Shown here in pieces: positions 8,358 to 16,042 of a DNA stretch of 28,254 bases. The position numbers were made by a program, and so were the translations under genes. Source of the stretch: JAAYBT01 sp964404395 (lineage in GTDB: Bacteria; Bacillota; Clostridia; Acetivibrionales; DTU013); assembly GCA_964404395.1 (NCBI GenBank), contig CAYOKA010000016.1:1-28254 (forward strand), in the 5' to 3' direction. Within the stretch, counting starts at the first letter, position 1, and each line of letters begins with the position of its first letter. The notes under the pieces were generated by a model that saw only the letters and a list, made by a program, of their open reading frames with translations, had not been told where the DNA came from and did no database searches.

Positions 8358-8662
8358 ATTGCATATGCAAAATTACTGCGGACTTATTTAAGAAAAATTG
8401 CTTCCTTATGAACTGGACAAATCAAAATATTCGCTGGAGGTTCGGCAATGTTCAGTTTGTTTTTGGTGATTGCTTCCATATGCGTTTTAGCAATAAGGCC
8501 TTGAAGCGATTCCTTTCGGAGCATATTTTACGCATATCAGCATTGCTGGGTTAGGTGATGTTTGCGTTTTGTTGATATGTACAGCTTGTTGGACATTTGT
8601 CATTTACAGTATCAGCATTATAGATATACTTAAAATATCACATGTAAGAAGGGGCGATCCAA
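8358..8662. other. Intergenic region after the transporter operon
   Basis: No supported gene lies here. A 12-bp palindrome TTGCATATGCAA is at 8359-8370. A GGAGG followed by an ATG at about 8449 opens only a 17-codon frame. Longer frames that cross the region overlap the permease out of frame and have no family resemblance. Promoter site 3 occupies the right end. Confidence 0.55.
8591..8630 (+). promoter_or_regulatory. Crp-type operator and promoter, site 3
   Basis: The motif GGACATTTGTCATTTAC (8591-8607) is identical over 17 nt to site 2. The -10 box TATACT (8625-8630) is again 28.5 bp from the palindrome centre, and the -35 position again reads ATTTAC. The predicted transcript starts near 8637, about 26 nt before the hydrolase-like gene, a normal leader. 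Confidence 0.7.
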
Positions 8663-9835
8663 ATGCAATCAATAATCGACGATATCTCCCTGGCTCAACA
8701 GGGAGCAGAAAAAATGCCTTGGTTTCAAAGAAAGATGCCTATCATCACGCAGCTTAACACTGAATTTAAAGCGCAAAAATCCTTTAATGGGTTGGTGATT
8801 GCGGCATGTTTTCACCTGGAACCGAAAACTGCTTATTGGATCGAAGGCTTTTTAGCTGGAGGTGCAGAACACATTTATCTTGTCGGCAACCTTGGCACCA
8901 CCAAGTCAGAAACAGCCGCTTGGCTGGCAACACAGGACAGGGTTACTGTGTTAGGCAAGAAAGACGATACTTATGAAGACCACTTGAGATATTTGTCCTT
9001 AGTTATGGAAAACAGGATTGATTTGTTTCTGGATAATGGAGCCAGTCTTATTTTGGCTCACCACAGATTACAGCCTGGATGGAAACCACTCGGCGCTAAT
9101 GAAGAAACCCGTTCGGGACGAATTTTGATAGAGCGGGAAGGGTTTGAGCCCGACTACCCTGTTATTATAATTGATGATTCGCCAGTGAAATGGATGATGG
9201 AGAATGCGCTCGGCGTTGGACAAAGTGTAGTGGATGGCTTTATGCGTGCGACCAGTCTTTTGGTGGGAGGCAAAAACATTTTGGTAATTGGATATGGGCA
9301 TTGTGGTACCGGTGTAGCTGAAAAGTTTCGGGGTTTGGGTGCCAATACCATGGTCTATGATATTGAGCCGGTGTTGTTGCTTAAGGCAAAATTGGACGGA
9401 AACCGTGTTGACGAGTTGGATGCATTGTTGCCGCAAGCCGATATGGTAGTGACTGTTACCGGACAATTTAATGTAATAACAGCGGCGCATATACCTCTCT
9501 TTAAGCCGGGCGCCATCCTTTGTAACGCGGGTCACTATTGTTTTGAAATTGATAGAAAGGGTATCATTAATTGCGCAAAATCTACCCGATGGATCAGAAA
9601 CGGCATTGAGGAAATTGATTTCGGAGATAAATTTGTATTTTTACTGCAAAATGCAAATCCTCTTAACCTCTCAGCAGCAGACGGAAATCCCATCGAAATT
9701 ATGGATCTGGGTCTGGGTCTGCAGGCCAGCTGTGCAAGGTATATTGCCAGTGGCGCAAACAATCTGGTCAACGGTCTACAGGTCGTTCCTGGCTTTATCA
9801 ACGATGAAATAAGCCGTGCTTCTTTGAACGTGTAG
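8663..9835 (+). CDS. Divergent S-adenosylhomocysteine hydrolase-like NAD enzyme
   Basis: The 390-residue product aligns along almost its whole length with S-adenosylhomocysteine hydrolase, which oxidises the 3'-hydroxyl of an adenosine unit with bound NAD and then cleaves the 5' thioether. The NAD motif GYGHCGTG (210-217) and CNAGHYCFEID (287-297) are clear. By alignment with the human enzyme, catalytic His51 (H55), Glu148 (E156), Lys176 (K186), Asn181 (N191) and His291 (H301) are kept. Substrate-site positions differ: Glu53 (T57), Lys55 (E59), Asn125 (D131), Asp171 (N181), Glu180 (D190) and Asn342 (H353). The C-terminal tail that completes the neighbouring NAD site is absent. It probably performs SAHH-type redox chemistry on another nucleoside-like substrate. 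A weak AAGGGG site precedes the ATG. Operator site 3 and the transporter context tie it to nucleoside use. An ordinary but fast-evolving SAHH remains possible. Confidence 0.85.
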   Translation: MQSIIDDISLAQQGAEKMPWFQRKMPIITQLNTEFKAQKSFNGLVIAACFHLEPKTAYWIEGFLAGGAEHIYLVGNLGTTKSETAAWLATQDRVTVLGKKDDTYEDHLRYLSLVMENRIDLFLDNGASLILAHHRLQPGWKPLGANEETRSGRILIEREGFEPDYPVIIIDDSPVKWMMENALGVGQSVVDGFMRATSLLVGGKNILVIGYGHCGTGVAEKFRGLGANTMVYDIEPVLLLKAKLDGNRVDELDALLPQADMVVTVTGQFNVITAAHIPLFKPGAILCNAGHYCFEIDRKGIINCAKSTRWIRNGIEEIDFGDKFVFLLQNANPLNLSAADGNPIEIMDLGLGLQASCARYIASGANNLVNGLQVVPGFINDEISRASLNV

Positions 9836-9986
9836 GTCGGGGGAAATTGTGTGTCTATGCAAACTACTATATAAGTGCTAAAGACAAACGCTTTCGCATA
9901 CAGGTTGTGACACCACAAAACAAATATAGCTGTTGCGGTTAAGTATTTAAGCAACGCAATTAATATAATATGTTGAGGTGAGCTCT
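9836..9986. other. Gap between hydrolase-like and radical enzyme genes
   Basis: This 151-nt spacer has an interrupted stem, GTTGC-GG-TTAA paired with TTAA-GCAAC (9932-9955), and no T tract. No copy of the GGACA operator is present, and the TATAAT at 9964-9969 is too close to the ribosome binding site to serve the gene as a -10 box. Read-through from site 3 is the simplest way to express the radical enzyme. Confidence 0.45.
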
Positions 9987-12263
9987 ATGGAAAGACTGGA
10001 TGCACTAAAAGCCGAACTATTTTCGGGGTTCCACCATAAAAAAGCATGGTGGGGTGAAGAATTGACAATCTTTGACCGAGACGGTCTGGAAGCTCTTCCG
10101 CTTATTATTCGTAAAGCGGTTGCTTTTGAAAAAGTATGCACACAAATGCCTATCGAAATTAAGAATCGGGAACTGATTGTTGGCATAGCAACAATGTCAT
10201 CGGTGGCTTTTGGGGCGACATTTCCGAAATACGAAACAGATGACGAGGCCGCTTATTTTGCGAAAATGTGTCTGTCAAGAAAATCTGTATGGGGACATCA
10301 TCTCCCCTATTATCCCATTGTGCTCAATAAAGGCTATAATATGCTGATGACCGAAATAGATGAAGGTTTGGCAGAAGCAAACAGGGAGAAAGAAGAACGG
10401 GACTTTTTGAAAGCTGCCCGCTATACCTTGTGTGTAGCGGCAAATGTCTCCCGACGGTATGAATTGTTAGCAGAAGAGTTGGCCGCCAAAGAGTGTGACG
10501 TTGCGCGCAAGGTTGAACTTTACGAGCTGGCACGTATTTGCCGCAAGGTTCCTATGCAACCAGCAGAAACCTTCCATGAGGCGCTTCAGTCTATATGGTT
10601 TGTGCATCTCATTTTACACAGCACGCTGTCAAATACTCCTCTTGGTCGTATTGACCAGTATTTGCAGCCCTTTTATGAGCGCGATATTGCTAACGGAACG
10701 TTGACAGAGAACAGGGCACGGGAATTAATCGGCTGTTTTCTGATCAAGTTTAATGAGCGAACTCAGTTTAACAGAGAGCATATGGATAATCATCTTACGG
10801 GCTTTGATCGTTCGCAGGGAGCTGATGCCAATGGCAGCGGAGCCTTTTTCACGCTGGACAATGATCAGGAATATAATTTTGGTCAGTCTGCAAACCATTG
10901 GCTGCAAAGTATTACACTCAGCGGGGTTGACGAAAACGGGACGGATAAAACCAATGACCTGAGCTACATATTCATCGAAATGTCCAACCAATTGGACCTT
11001 GCATCGCCTATGATTAATGCACGTATTCACAAAAACTCTCCGCAGAAGTTTTTGGATTTTATCGGCGATGCGCTTTGCGATGGTGGTGCACAGCCTGTCA
11101 TTTTAAATGATGATGTTATCATCAAAGGGCTTATAGAGCATTCGCACATTACACCCTGTGATGCGTATGACTATGCAACAGACGGTTGCTGGGAAATTCT
11201 GATCCCAGGAAGAACAGAATTTACTCTTGGCTCGGTACAGTTGTTGCATTGCATAGAATCACTTATAAACGGTGGTGCTACATTAATGGGCAACCTTAAA
11301 ATCGGTAAAGAATATAAGGATTTAGATCGTACGTTTGATACGTTTGAAGAGTTTTACGCAGCATTTATTGAACAGGTAAAATCAGCAATGGATGAATTGG
11401 TCAGGCAAAAAACTCGCTACTACAATCAAGTACATAAAATAGCACCTGAGCCGTTTTTATCATGCTTTGTGGGTGATTGCATAGAAAAGGCTCGGGATAT
11501 GACTAACAGAGGTGCCAGATATCGGATATATGCCTTGTTAGCTGTTGGTATGTCTCACGCAGTAGACTCGCTTTGCGCATTGAAAACGCTTGTATATGAC
11601 ACCAAAATGACTACGCTGAGCGAAATGGTCAAAGGGGTTTCACATAATTGGGAGGGGTACGAATCCCTCCGGTTGATGGCACTAAACAGGGCACCAAAAT
11701 ACGGGAACCAACACCCAGAGAGCGATGCCATGCTCAAACGCGTAGTTGCTGATTATTGTTCTCATGTCGAGTTTCTAAATGAGTCTTATGACTGGATTAC
11801 TTTATCTCCAGGTATTGCCACCTTTGAAAATTATCCTACTTATGGTTATGGTACAGGGGCCAGTTTTGACGGCAGGCTTGCGCGGGAAGCCTTGTCGAGT
11901 AACTACTCTCCTTCAGTTGGACAGGACAAAGAGGGCCCGACTGCAGTGTTACTCTCATCTACTCAACCAGATCTTTCGCGCGTAAGTGTTGGGTGCCCTA
12001 TTGATATGCGTATTAGTTTTAGCAAGGAGAAAAGAGCAGATAACGCAAAACTATTAAGCGCGCTGGCAAAGACGTTTGTTCAGATAGGCGGCAATATACT
12101 TACCTTAAGCAAAGTGGATACAGAGACTTTAAAAAAGGCTCAGAAGGATCCGGACAAATATCAATCGCTCAGGGTTCGTTTAGGCGGACTTACTGCATAT
12201 TTTGTTCAGTTGTCAAAGCCCCAGCAAGATGAGTATATGCGGCGCGTGGAACACCGGTTGTAA
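9987..12263 (+). CDS. Glycyl radical enzyme of unknown substrate
   Basis: This 758-residue protein belongs to the pyruvate formate-lyase/glycyl radical family. Such enzymes use a glycine radical to form a cysteine thiyl radical that attacks the substrate in the absence of oxygen. The thiyl cysteine is Cys401 in DGCWE, with Glu403 giving the GCxE motif of dehydratases, C-S/C-N lyases and decarboxylases rather than the Cys-Cys pair of true pyruvate formate-lyase. The radical glycine is Gly734 in RLGGLTAYF, 24 residues from the C-terminus; most relatives read RVAGY here. The start is ATG 9987, 5 nt after GAGGTGA; a GTG at 9978 lies inside that site. The activase follows after 54 nt. I cannot assign it to choline, glycerol/propanediol, hydroxyproline, isethionate or arylacetate enzymes from motifs alone. 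Context suggests a sugar or nucleoside-derived substrate, which is inference. Confidence 0.93.
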   Translation: MERLDALKAELFSGFHHKKAWWGEELTIFDRDGLEALPLIIRKAVAFEKVCTQMPIEIKNRELIVGIATMSSVAFGATFPKYETDDEAAYFAKMCLSRKSVWGHHLPYYPIVLNKGYNMLMTEIDEGLAEANREKEERDFLKAARYTLCVAANVSRRYELLAEELAAKECDVARKVELYELARICRKVPMQPAETFHEALQSIWFVHLILHSTLSNTPLGRIDQYLQPFYERDIANGTLTENRARELIGCFLIKFNERTQFNREHMDNHLTGFDRSQGADANGSGAFFTLDNDQEYNFGQSANHWLQSITLSGVDENGTDKTNDLSYIFIEMSNQLDLASPMINARIHKNSPQKFLDFIGDALCDGGAQPVILNDDVIIKGLIEHSHITPCDAYDYATDGCWEILIPGRTEFTLGSVQLLHCIESLINGGATLMGNLKIGKEYKDLDRTFDTFEEFYAAFIEQVKSAMDELVRQKTRYYNQVHKIAPEPFLSCFVGDCIEKARDMTNRGARYRIYALLAVGMSHAVDSLCALKTLVYDTKMTTLSEMVKGVSHNWEGYESLRLMALNRAPKYGNQHPESDAMLKRVVADYCSHVEFLNESYDWITLSPGIATFENYPTYGYGTGASFDGRLAREALSSNYSPSVGQDKEGPTAVLLSSTQPDLSRVSVGCPIDMRISFSKEKRADNAKLLSALAKTFVQIGGNILTLSKVDTETLKKAQKDPDKYQSLRVRLGGLTAYFVQLSKPQQDEYMRRVEHRL

Positions 12264-12317
12264 TTTGGACATCCCTATTACCGTATAACCTGTCTTATAT
12301 ACACTGGAGGTGGCAAT

Positions 12318-13226
12318 TTGAAAGACGGCATTATATTTGACATTGAAAGATTCTCTGTTCATGATGGACCAGGCATACGCACAGTGGTATATCTGAAGGG
12401 TTGTCCTTTGAAATGCCCGTGGTGCGCAAATCCCGAATCACAACTTATTTCGCCGCAGATAGGCTATGTAAAGGGCAAATGCATAGGATGTATGAGTTGT
12501 GTACAGGTATGTCCCAACGCTCAGACATTTATCAAAACGCACTATCCGGACTGGAGTGGCTGTTCTTCATGTATGCAGTGTGTACAGGTTTGTTTAGCTG
12601 GTGCACGGGTGTGTTACGGGCGAAGGATGAACGTAGAGGAAGTGGTGGCGGAGATTTGTAAAGACTTGACTTTTTATAAGAATTTCGGCGGAGGCGTGAC
12701 ACTTAGTGGTGGTGAATCTTGCCTACAGGCGGATTTTGCTGCGGCTATTCTCGCTCAATGCAAAGAGAATGGAATTAATACAGCACTTGATACATGTGGA
12801 TATATACCATGGAACACAATGGAAAAAGTACTTCGTCATGTAGATTATCTGCTTTATGATATCAAGCATATGGATACGGTTGAGCACAAAAAATTCATTG
12901 GGGTTGGTAATGAATTGATTATTGAGAACGCACAGCGGGCTTGTACTGTCGTAAATGACATGATTATCCGTGTCCCTGTAATCCCCGGGTTCAATGAATC
13001 AGAAGAACATATGTGCCGTCTGGAGGAATTCGTTCGTACTAAGCTTAGTTCCGTTAAGAGCATTGAGTTATTGCCCTATCATTCTGCCGGGGAATCGAAG
13101 TGCGCATATATTGGTAGGAAATATGAATATGCAGATGGCGGTAAAAACAAACTTAGTGTGGAGTATGTGGAACGATTAAAAAAATTGATGGAAAAGAACG
13201 GACTTCACGTTTGCATCGGTGGATAA
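12318..13226 (+). CDS. Glycyl radical enzyme activating enzyme (radical SAM)
   Basis: This 302-residue activase uses S-adenosylmethionine and an iron-sulfur cluster to place the radical on Gly734 of the preceding enzyme. The radical-SAM cysteines are Cys29, Cys33 and Cys36 (CPLKCPWC), preceded by the family motif SVHDGPGIRT. A ferredoxin-like insert follows with two four-cysteine groups (55, 58, 61, 65 and 82, 85, 88, 92) for two extra [4Fe-4S] clusters. That insert is typical of activases of GCxE-type enzymes and absent from the pyruvate formate-lyase activase. GGGVTLSGGE (near 123-132) is the usual SAM-contact segment. The start codon is TTG at 12318, set by GGAGGTGG at 12307-12313; no nearby ATG fits. 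It is the last gene of the presumed unit. Confidence 0.95.
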   Translation: MKDGIIFDIERFSVHDGPGIRTVVYLKGCPLKCPWCANPESQLISPQIGYVKGKCIGCMSCVQVCPNAQTFIKTHYPDWSGCSSCMQCVQVCLAGARVCYGRRMNVEEVVAEICKDLTFYKNFGGGVTLSGGESCLQADFAAAILAQCKENGINTALDTCGYIPWNTMEKVLRHVDYLLYDIKHMDTVEHKKFIGVGNELIIENAQRACTVVNDMIIRVPVIPGFNESEEHMCRLEEFVRTKLSSVKSIELLPYHSAGESKCAYIGRKYEYADGGKNKLSVEYVERLKKLMEKNGLHVCIGG

Positions 13227-14045
13227 TGACGGTAGTGCAGATTCTTAGGCCTGTTGACAAAAACTCTGGAATGTCCTCATTATGAATTAATCAATATAAT
13301 AGAGGGTGCTACATAAACGGCTGATCAAACATGCGCAATCTGCTCAAAACAATCACTTTAACAATATTTGCATATTTGCGGAATATTTGAAGATCCCAAC
13401 GGAAGCAATTGAACGTTTTTTTAAACAGGTCATTGTCCTTTTAAATATGTAGATAACTCTGTTCGTTAATTGACAAACCACCATGTCCAACCACGTTCGC
13501 CCCTAACGGGTACATTATCCGGCACTTAGATCGATCAGCAACTTGGTCAATTACAAGGAAGCGTGCGCATCAGGCATGCACGCGTTTACAGCCCAATCCG
13601 GCAGCACATTTAAGTATGCATCCATCATGATTTCAATAGATGTATACCTCAGCAGTTGCTCACAATATTTGTCAGCATTTCTACTTCTCAATGTAATCCT
13701 AAAATATAAAAAATATAGATAGACTTTCACATGGCTGGTGATTTGTGGCACAAGTATTTGAACCTATGATCTATTGTACTGTTCGACTGATTATCATTGA
13801 TAGCCCAACTTGAATCGGGCTATCAATGTGATACTATTATGGTACTAAAAAGGAAATGAGTAAGAAGCAATCAGATCAGAAACTAAAAATGAGTTGAGAA
13901 ATAATCTGGGTTTTTCAGAAGCGCCGGAGGAAGGTTGATGTTTAATTGCAAATGGGCTGTTAATTGTAACAAACGCAGTTAATATTATCTTAAACGGTTG
14001 ACAGCCACTTCAATTATCTTTTATAATGTATTGGTTTATAAAAAT
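13227..14045. other. Long gap with no confident gene
   Basis: About 820 nt lie between the activase and the tRNA. A 48-codon frame from a GTG at 13306 to 13452 has protein-like composition, but no ribosome binding site, no ATG and no recognised family, and may be the tail of a lost gene. A minus-strand frame at 13551-13751 has no resemblance to any family. A strong hairpin is at 13795-13828. Otherwise I see nothing. Confidence 0.5.
13795..13828. repeat. Perfect 12-bp hairpin
   Basis: Arms CATTGATAGCCC (13795-13806) and GGGCTATCAATG (13817-13828) pair exactly around a 10-nt loop, and three more pairs can form beyond a two-base bulge. No T run follows, so it is not a standard terminator on the plus strand. 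It could be a factor-independent stop of low quality, a mobile-element end or a protein site. Confidence 0.6.
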
Positions 14046-14139
14046 GGAGAAGTACCCAAGTGCGGCTGAAGGGGCTCCCCTGCTAAGGGAGTAGATCGGG
14101 GTAACCGGTGCGAGGGTTCAAATCCCTCCTTCTCCGCCA
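14046..14139 (+). tRNA. tRNA-Ser (anticodon GCU)
   Basis: This is a class II tRNA of 94 nt including an encoded CCA. The acceptor stem is GGAGAAG with CTTCTCC (14129-14135) and G discriminator. The anticodon stem CTCCC/GGGAG encloses loop CTGCTAA with anticodon GCT at 14082-14084, reading AGC and AGU. A long variable arm (about GTAGATCGGGGTAACCGGTGC) marks it as serine. The T loop GGTTCAAATCC is standard. Confidence 0.97.
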
Positions 14140-14208
14140 TAATGAACGGGGGTAGGAAATCTGAACACAAGAATTGGAATCGTTCAGATAGGCTACCTCT
14201 TTTAATGC

Positions 14209-14238
14209 CAGGAAACGCCTATATAAAGGCGTTTCCTG
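14209..14238 (+). terminator. Possible terminator after tRNA-Ser
   Basis: The perfect 12-bp stem CAGGAAACGCCT (14209-14220) with AGGCGTTTCCTG (14227-14238) has a 6-nt loop and starts 70 nt after the tRNA. The following bases (CACATATTTATT) are only moderately T-rich, so termination efficiency is uncertain. It also lies beyond the 3' end of the minus-strand transposase gene and could serve it. Confidence 0.5.
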
Positions 14239-14338
14239 CACATATTTATTGCCTTGTTTTCAGGTCAAATTCCAGAATTGAAAAATCGAAAAACATAAAA
14301 ACCGATGCGTAAAAATGTGAAAAGCCAACTTATGAACC

Positions 14339-15508
14339 TCAAACTCCAGTTTTTATTTCCTGCATAGCCTTATTCCAGTAGGTTTCCTCTATCTTATCCG
14401 GAATCTTGTTGTTCATGGCAGGATGTGGACGCCTGGTATTGTAAAATATAATGTATTGATCAACCCCTTTTCTTAACTCCCGCTCAGAAGTATAACCGCC
14501 TCTGTACAATTCTTCCTGCTTCATGGATGAAAAGAAGGATTCTGACACTGCATTATCATGAGGCTGTCCAAAGTTTGATAGTGATTGTTGGACATTATGT
14601 TCCTGAAGCAGCTTTCTAAAAGTGTTAGAAACATAAGGTGCACCGCGGTCACTATGAAATATGAGGGAATTTGATGGCTGTCTTTCTTTAATAGCTTTTC
14701 GAAATGTTATTGTTACTAACTGGGTACTATTCCCTTTAGAAACATGTTGAGCGATGATCTTCCGCGAGAACAAATCAAGTATGATGCATATAAAGTAATA
14801 TTTATTCTTCATCTTAAAACAAGTAATATCGCTAACCCAAACCTTGTTTGGTTTTGATTCATTGAACTTGCGGTTGAGAATGTTCCCTTTTGTTTTTCTC
14901 CCGAGCTTAGTCTGGATATTATAGTTGCGCTTAGCTGATGTTCGGATGCTGCATAAGCCCATTTCACGCATCAGCTCAGTCACCATCTTTTCGCTGGCTT
15001 GATAGCCTTGTCCTGTTAAGGTTGTCCTTATTATCCCAGCGCCAAACATCTGGTTGTATTCGTCGAACGCTTCTCTGACAGCAACACGTAAGTCTTCCCA
15101 ACGTTTTTCATAGGATGAGTTATCCTTTTTATTGCGAAAGATATGATTGTAGAAAGTGCCACGAGAGACCTCAAGAGCATCGCATAGTACGCGGACGCTA
15201 TATTTTCCATGAAGTGCTTCCAGCTCATCCAGCTTTTCATTGAGTACTGAGCCAACGGTACAATTGACAGTTTTTAAAATCTGTATAATATCTTCCTGCC
15301 GTTTTACTTTTCTGCTCAGTGCGTTATAGTCGGTAAGAGTAACGCGGTTAACGAAATCACCCTCAGTGATCTTATTATATGCATTGATCCATGAGTAAAG
15401 GGTGCTTTGAAAGACGCTGGCTTCGGCGCAAAGGGATGCAACGGGCATCCCATTTTGATATTGTTCCACAAGTTGTTGTTTTTTTGTTTCGCTTAATCGT
15501 TTATGCAT
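14339..15508 (-). mobile_element. IS3-family transposase, single frame
   Basis: This 389-residue transposase joins an N-terminal helix-turn-helix (MHKRLSETKKQQLVEQY, about 1-50), a Leu-rich linker and an rve integrase core. The catalytic triad is visible: Asp in VSDIT, Asp in HSDRGAPY and Glu in AVSESFFSSMKQEEL. Most IS3 elements make this protein by a -1 frameshift between orfA and orfB; here both parts lie in one open frame. The start at 15508 has AAGGAGC upstream; an ATG at 15583 only adds a hydrophobic stretch lacking family resemblance. I could not find clear terminal inverted repeats or a target duplication at either side, so the element's ends are not defined. The gene looks intact and may be active. 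Confidence 0.9.
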
Positions 15509-15667
15509 ATTATGCTCCTTCTGTTTTGTTGATTGTATATGGTATAATTGAATTATAATGACAGCATAAAAAATACACAGCAATTAGGAGTATGTCCTTT
15601 ATGGTGTGGGATGTTATAATATAATTAGCTTGTTGCTTTAGATTATATTAAATCGAAGTTAATTATT

Positions 15668-15955
15668 GTGTCGGTTGGTATAGAAATAATGGGAAGCACA
15701 AGGCAGCTGGTTTTGGCTATAATCTTAAATCAGTATGATGTTGTACATATTAACGAAATTCAGAAAAAAACATATGTATCGACAACGTACATGCTAACAA
15801 GCCACTTAATTGAATACAGCGAAGGCCGGGATGCTAAGAAGCATATATCAACTCATAAAAGTCTGCTTGTTCAAAAAAAAGAGGGATGGCAGCACAAGAT
15901 CTATGGGGTTACTGATGGGTTTTATGAACTTTTTTCACACTATCATGCTTTATAA
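15668..15955 (+). CDS. Small unrecognised protein
   Basis: A 95-codon frame starts with GTG at 15668 (or ATG 15689) and has no clear Shine-Dalgarno. The product is mixed alpha/beta in character, with a basic middle (RDAKKHISTHKS) and an aromatic C-terminus, and has no signal peptide or membrane segment. I do not recognise a family. It lies between the IS3 transposase and the glucan synthase and may be the 3' remnant of a gene cut by the insertion. Codon use is like its neighbours. Confidence 0.35.
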   Translation: MSVGIEIMGSTRQLVLAIILNQYDVVHINEIQKKTYVSTTYMLTSHLIEYSEGRDAKKHISTHKSLLVQKKEGWQHKIYGVTDGFYELFSHYHAL

Positions 15956-16042
15956 AACATACAAAAACACTAAAAGGTGTATGTCTTAGTGAGTATTTAA
16001 GCCACTAGTGACATATCAAGATATGGAATGAGGGGTTGTTAA

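Noticed and set aside
8201..8757. Plus-strand frames at 8201-8554 and 8569-8757
   Set aside because: They overlap the permease or the hydrolase-like gene out of frame and show no family traits.
13551..13751. Minus-strand 66-codon ORF
   Set aside because: No ribosome binding site, no recognisable domain, and it lies in degraded sequence.
14046..15955. tRNA-Ser as an integration site for a genomic island
   Set aside because: No second copy of the tRNA 3' end was noticed in the window and no intact integrase is next to it.
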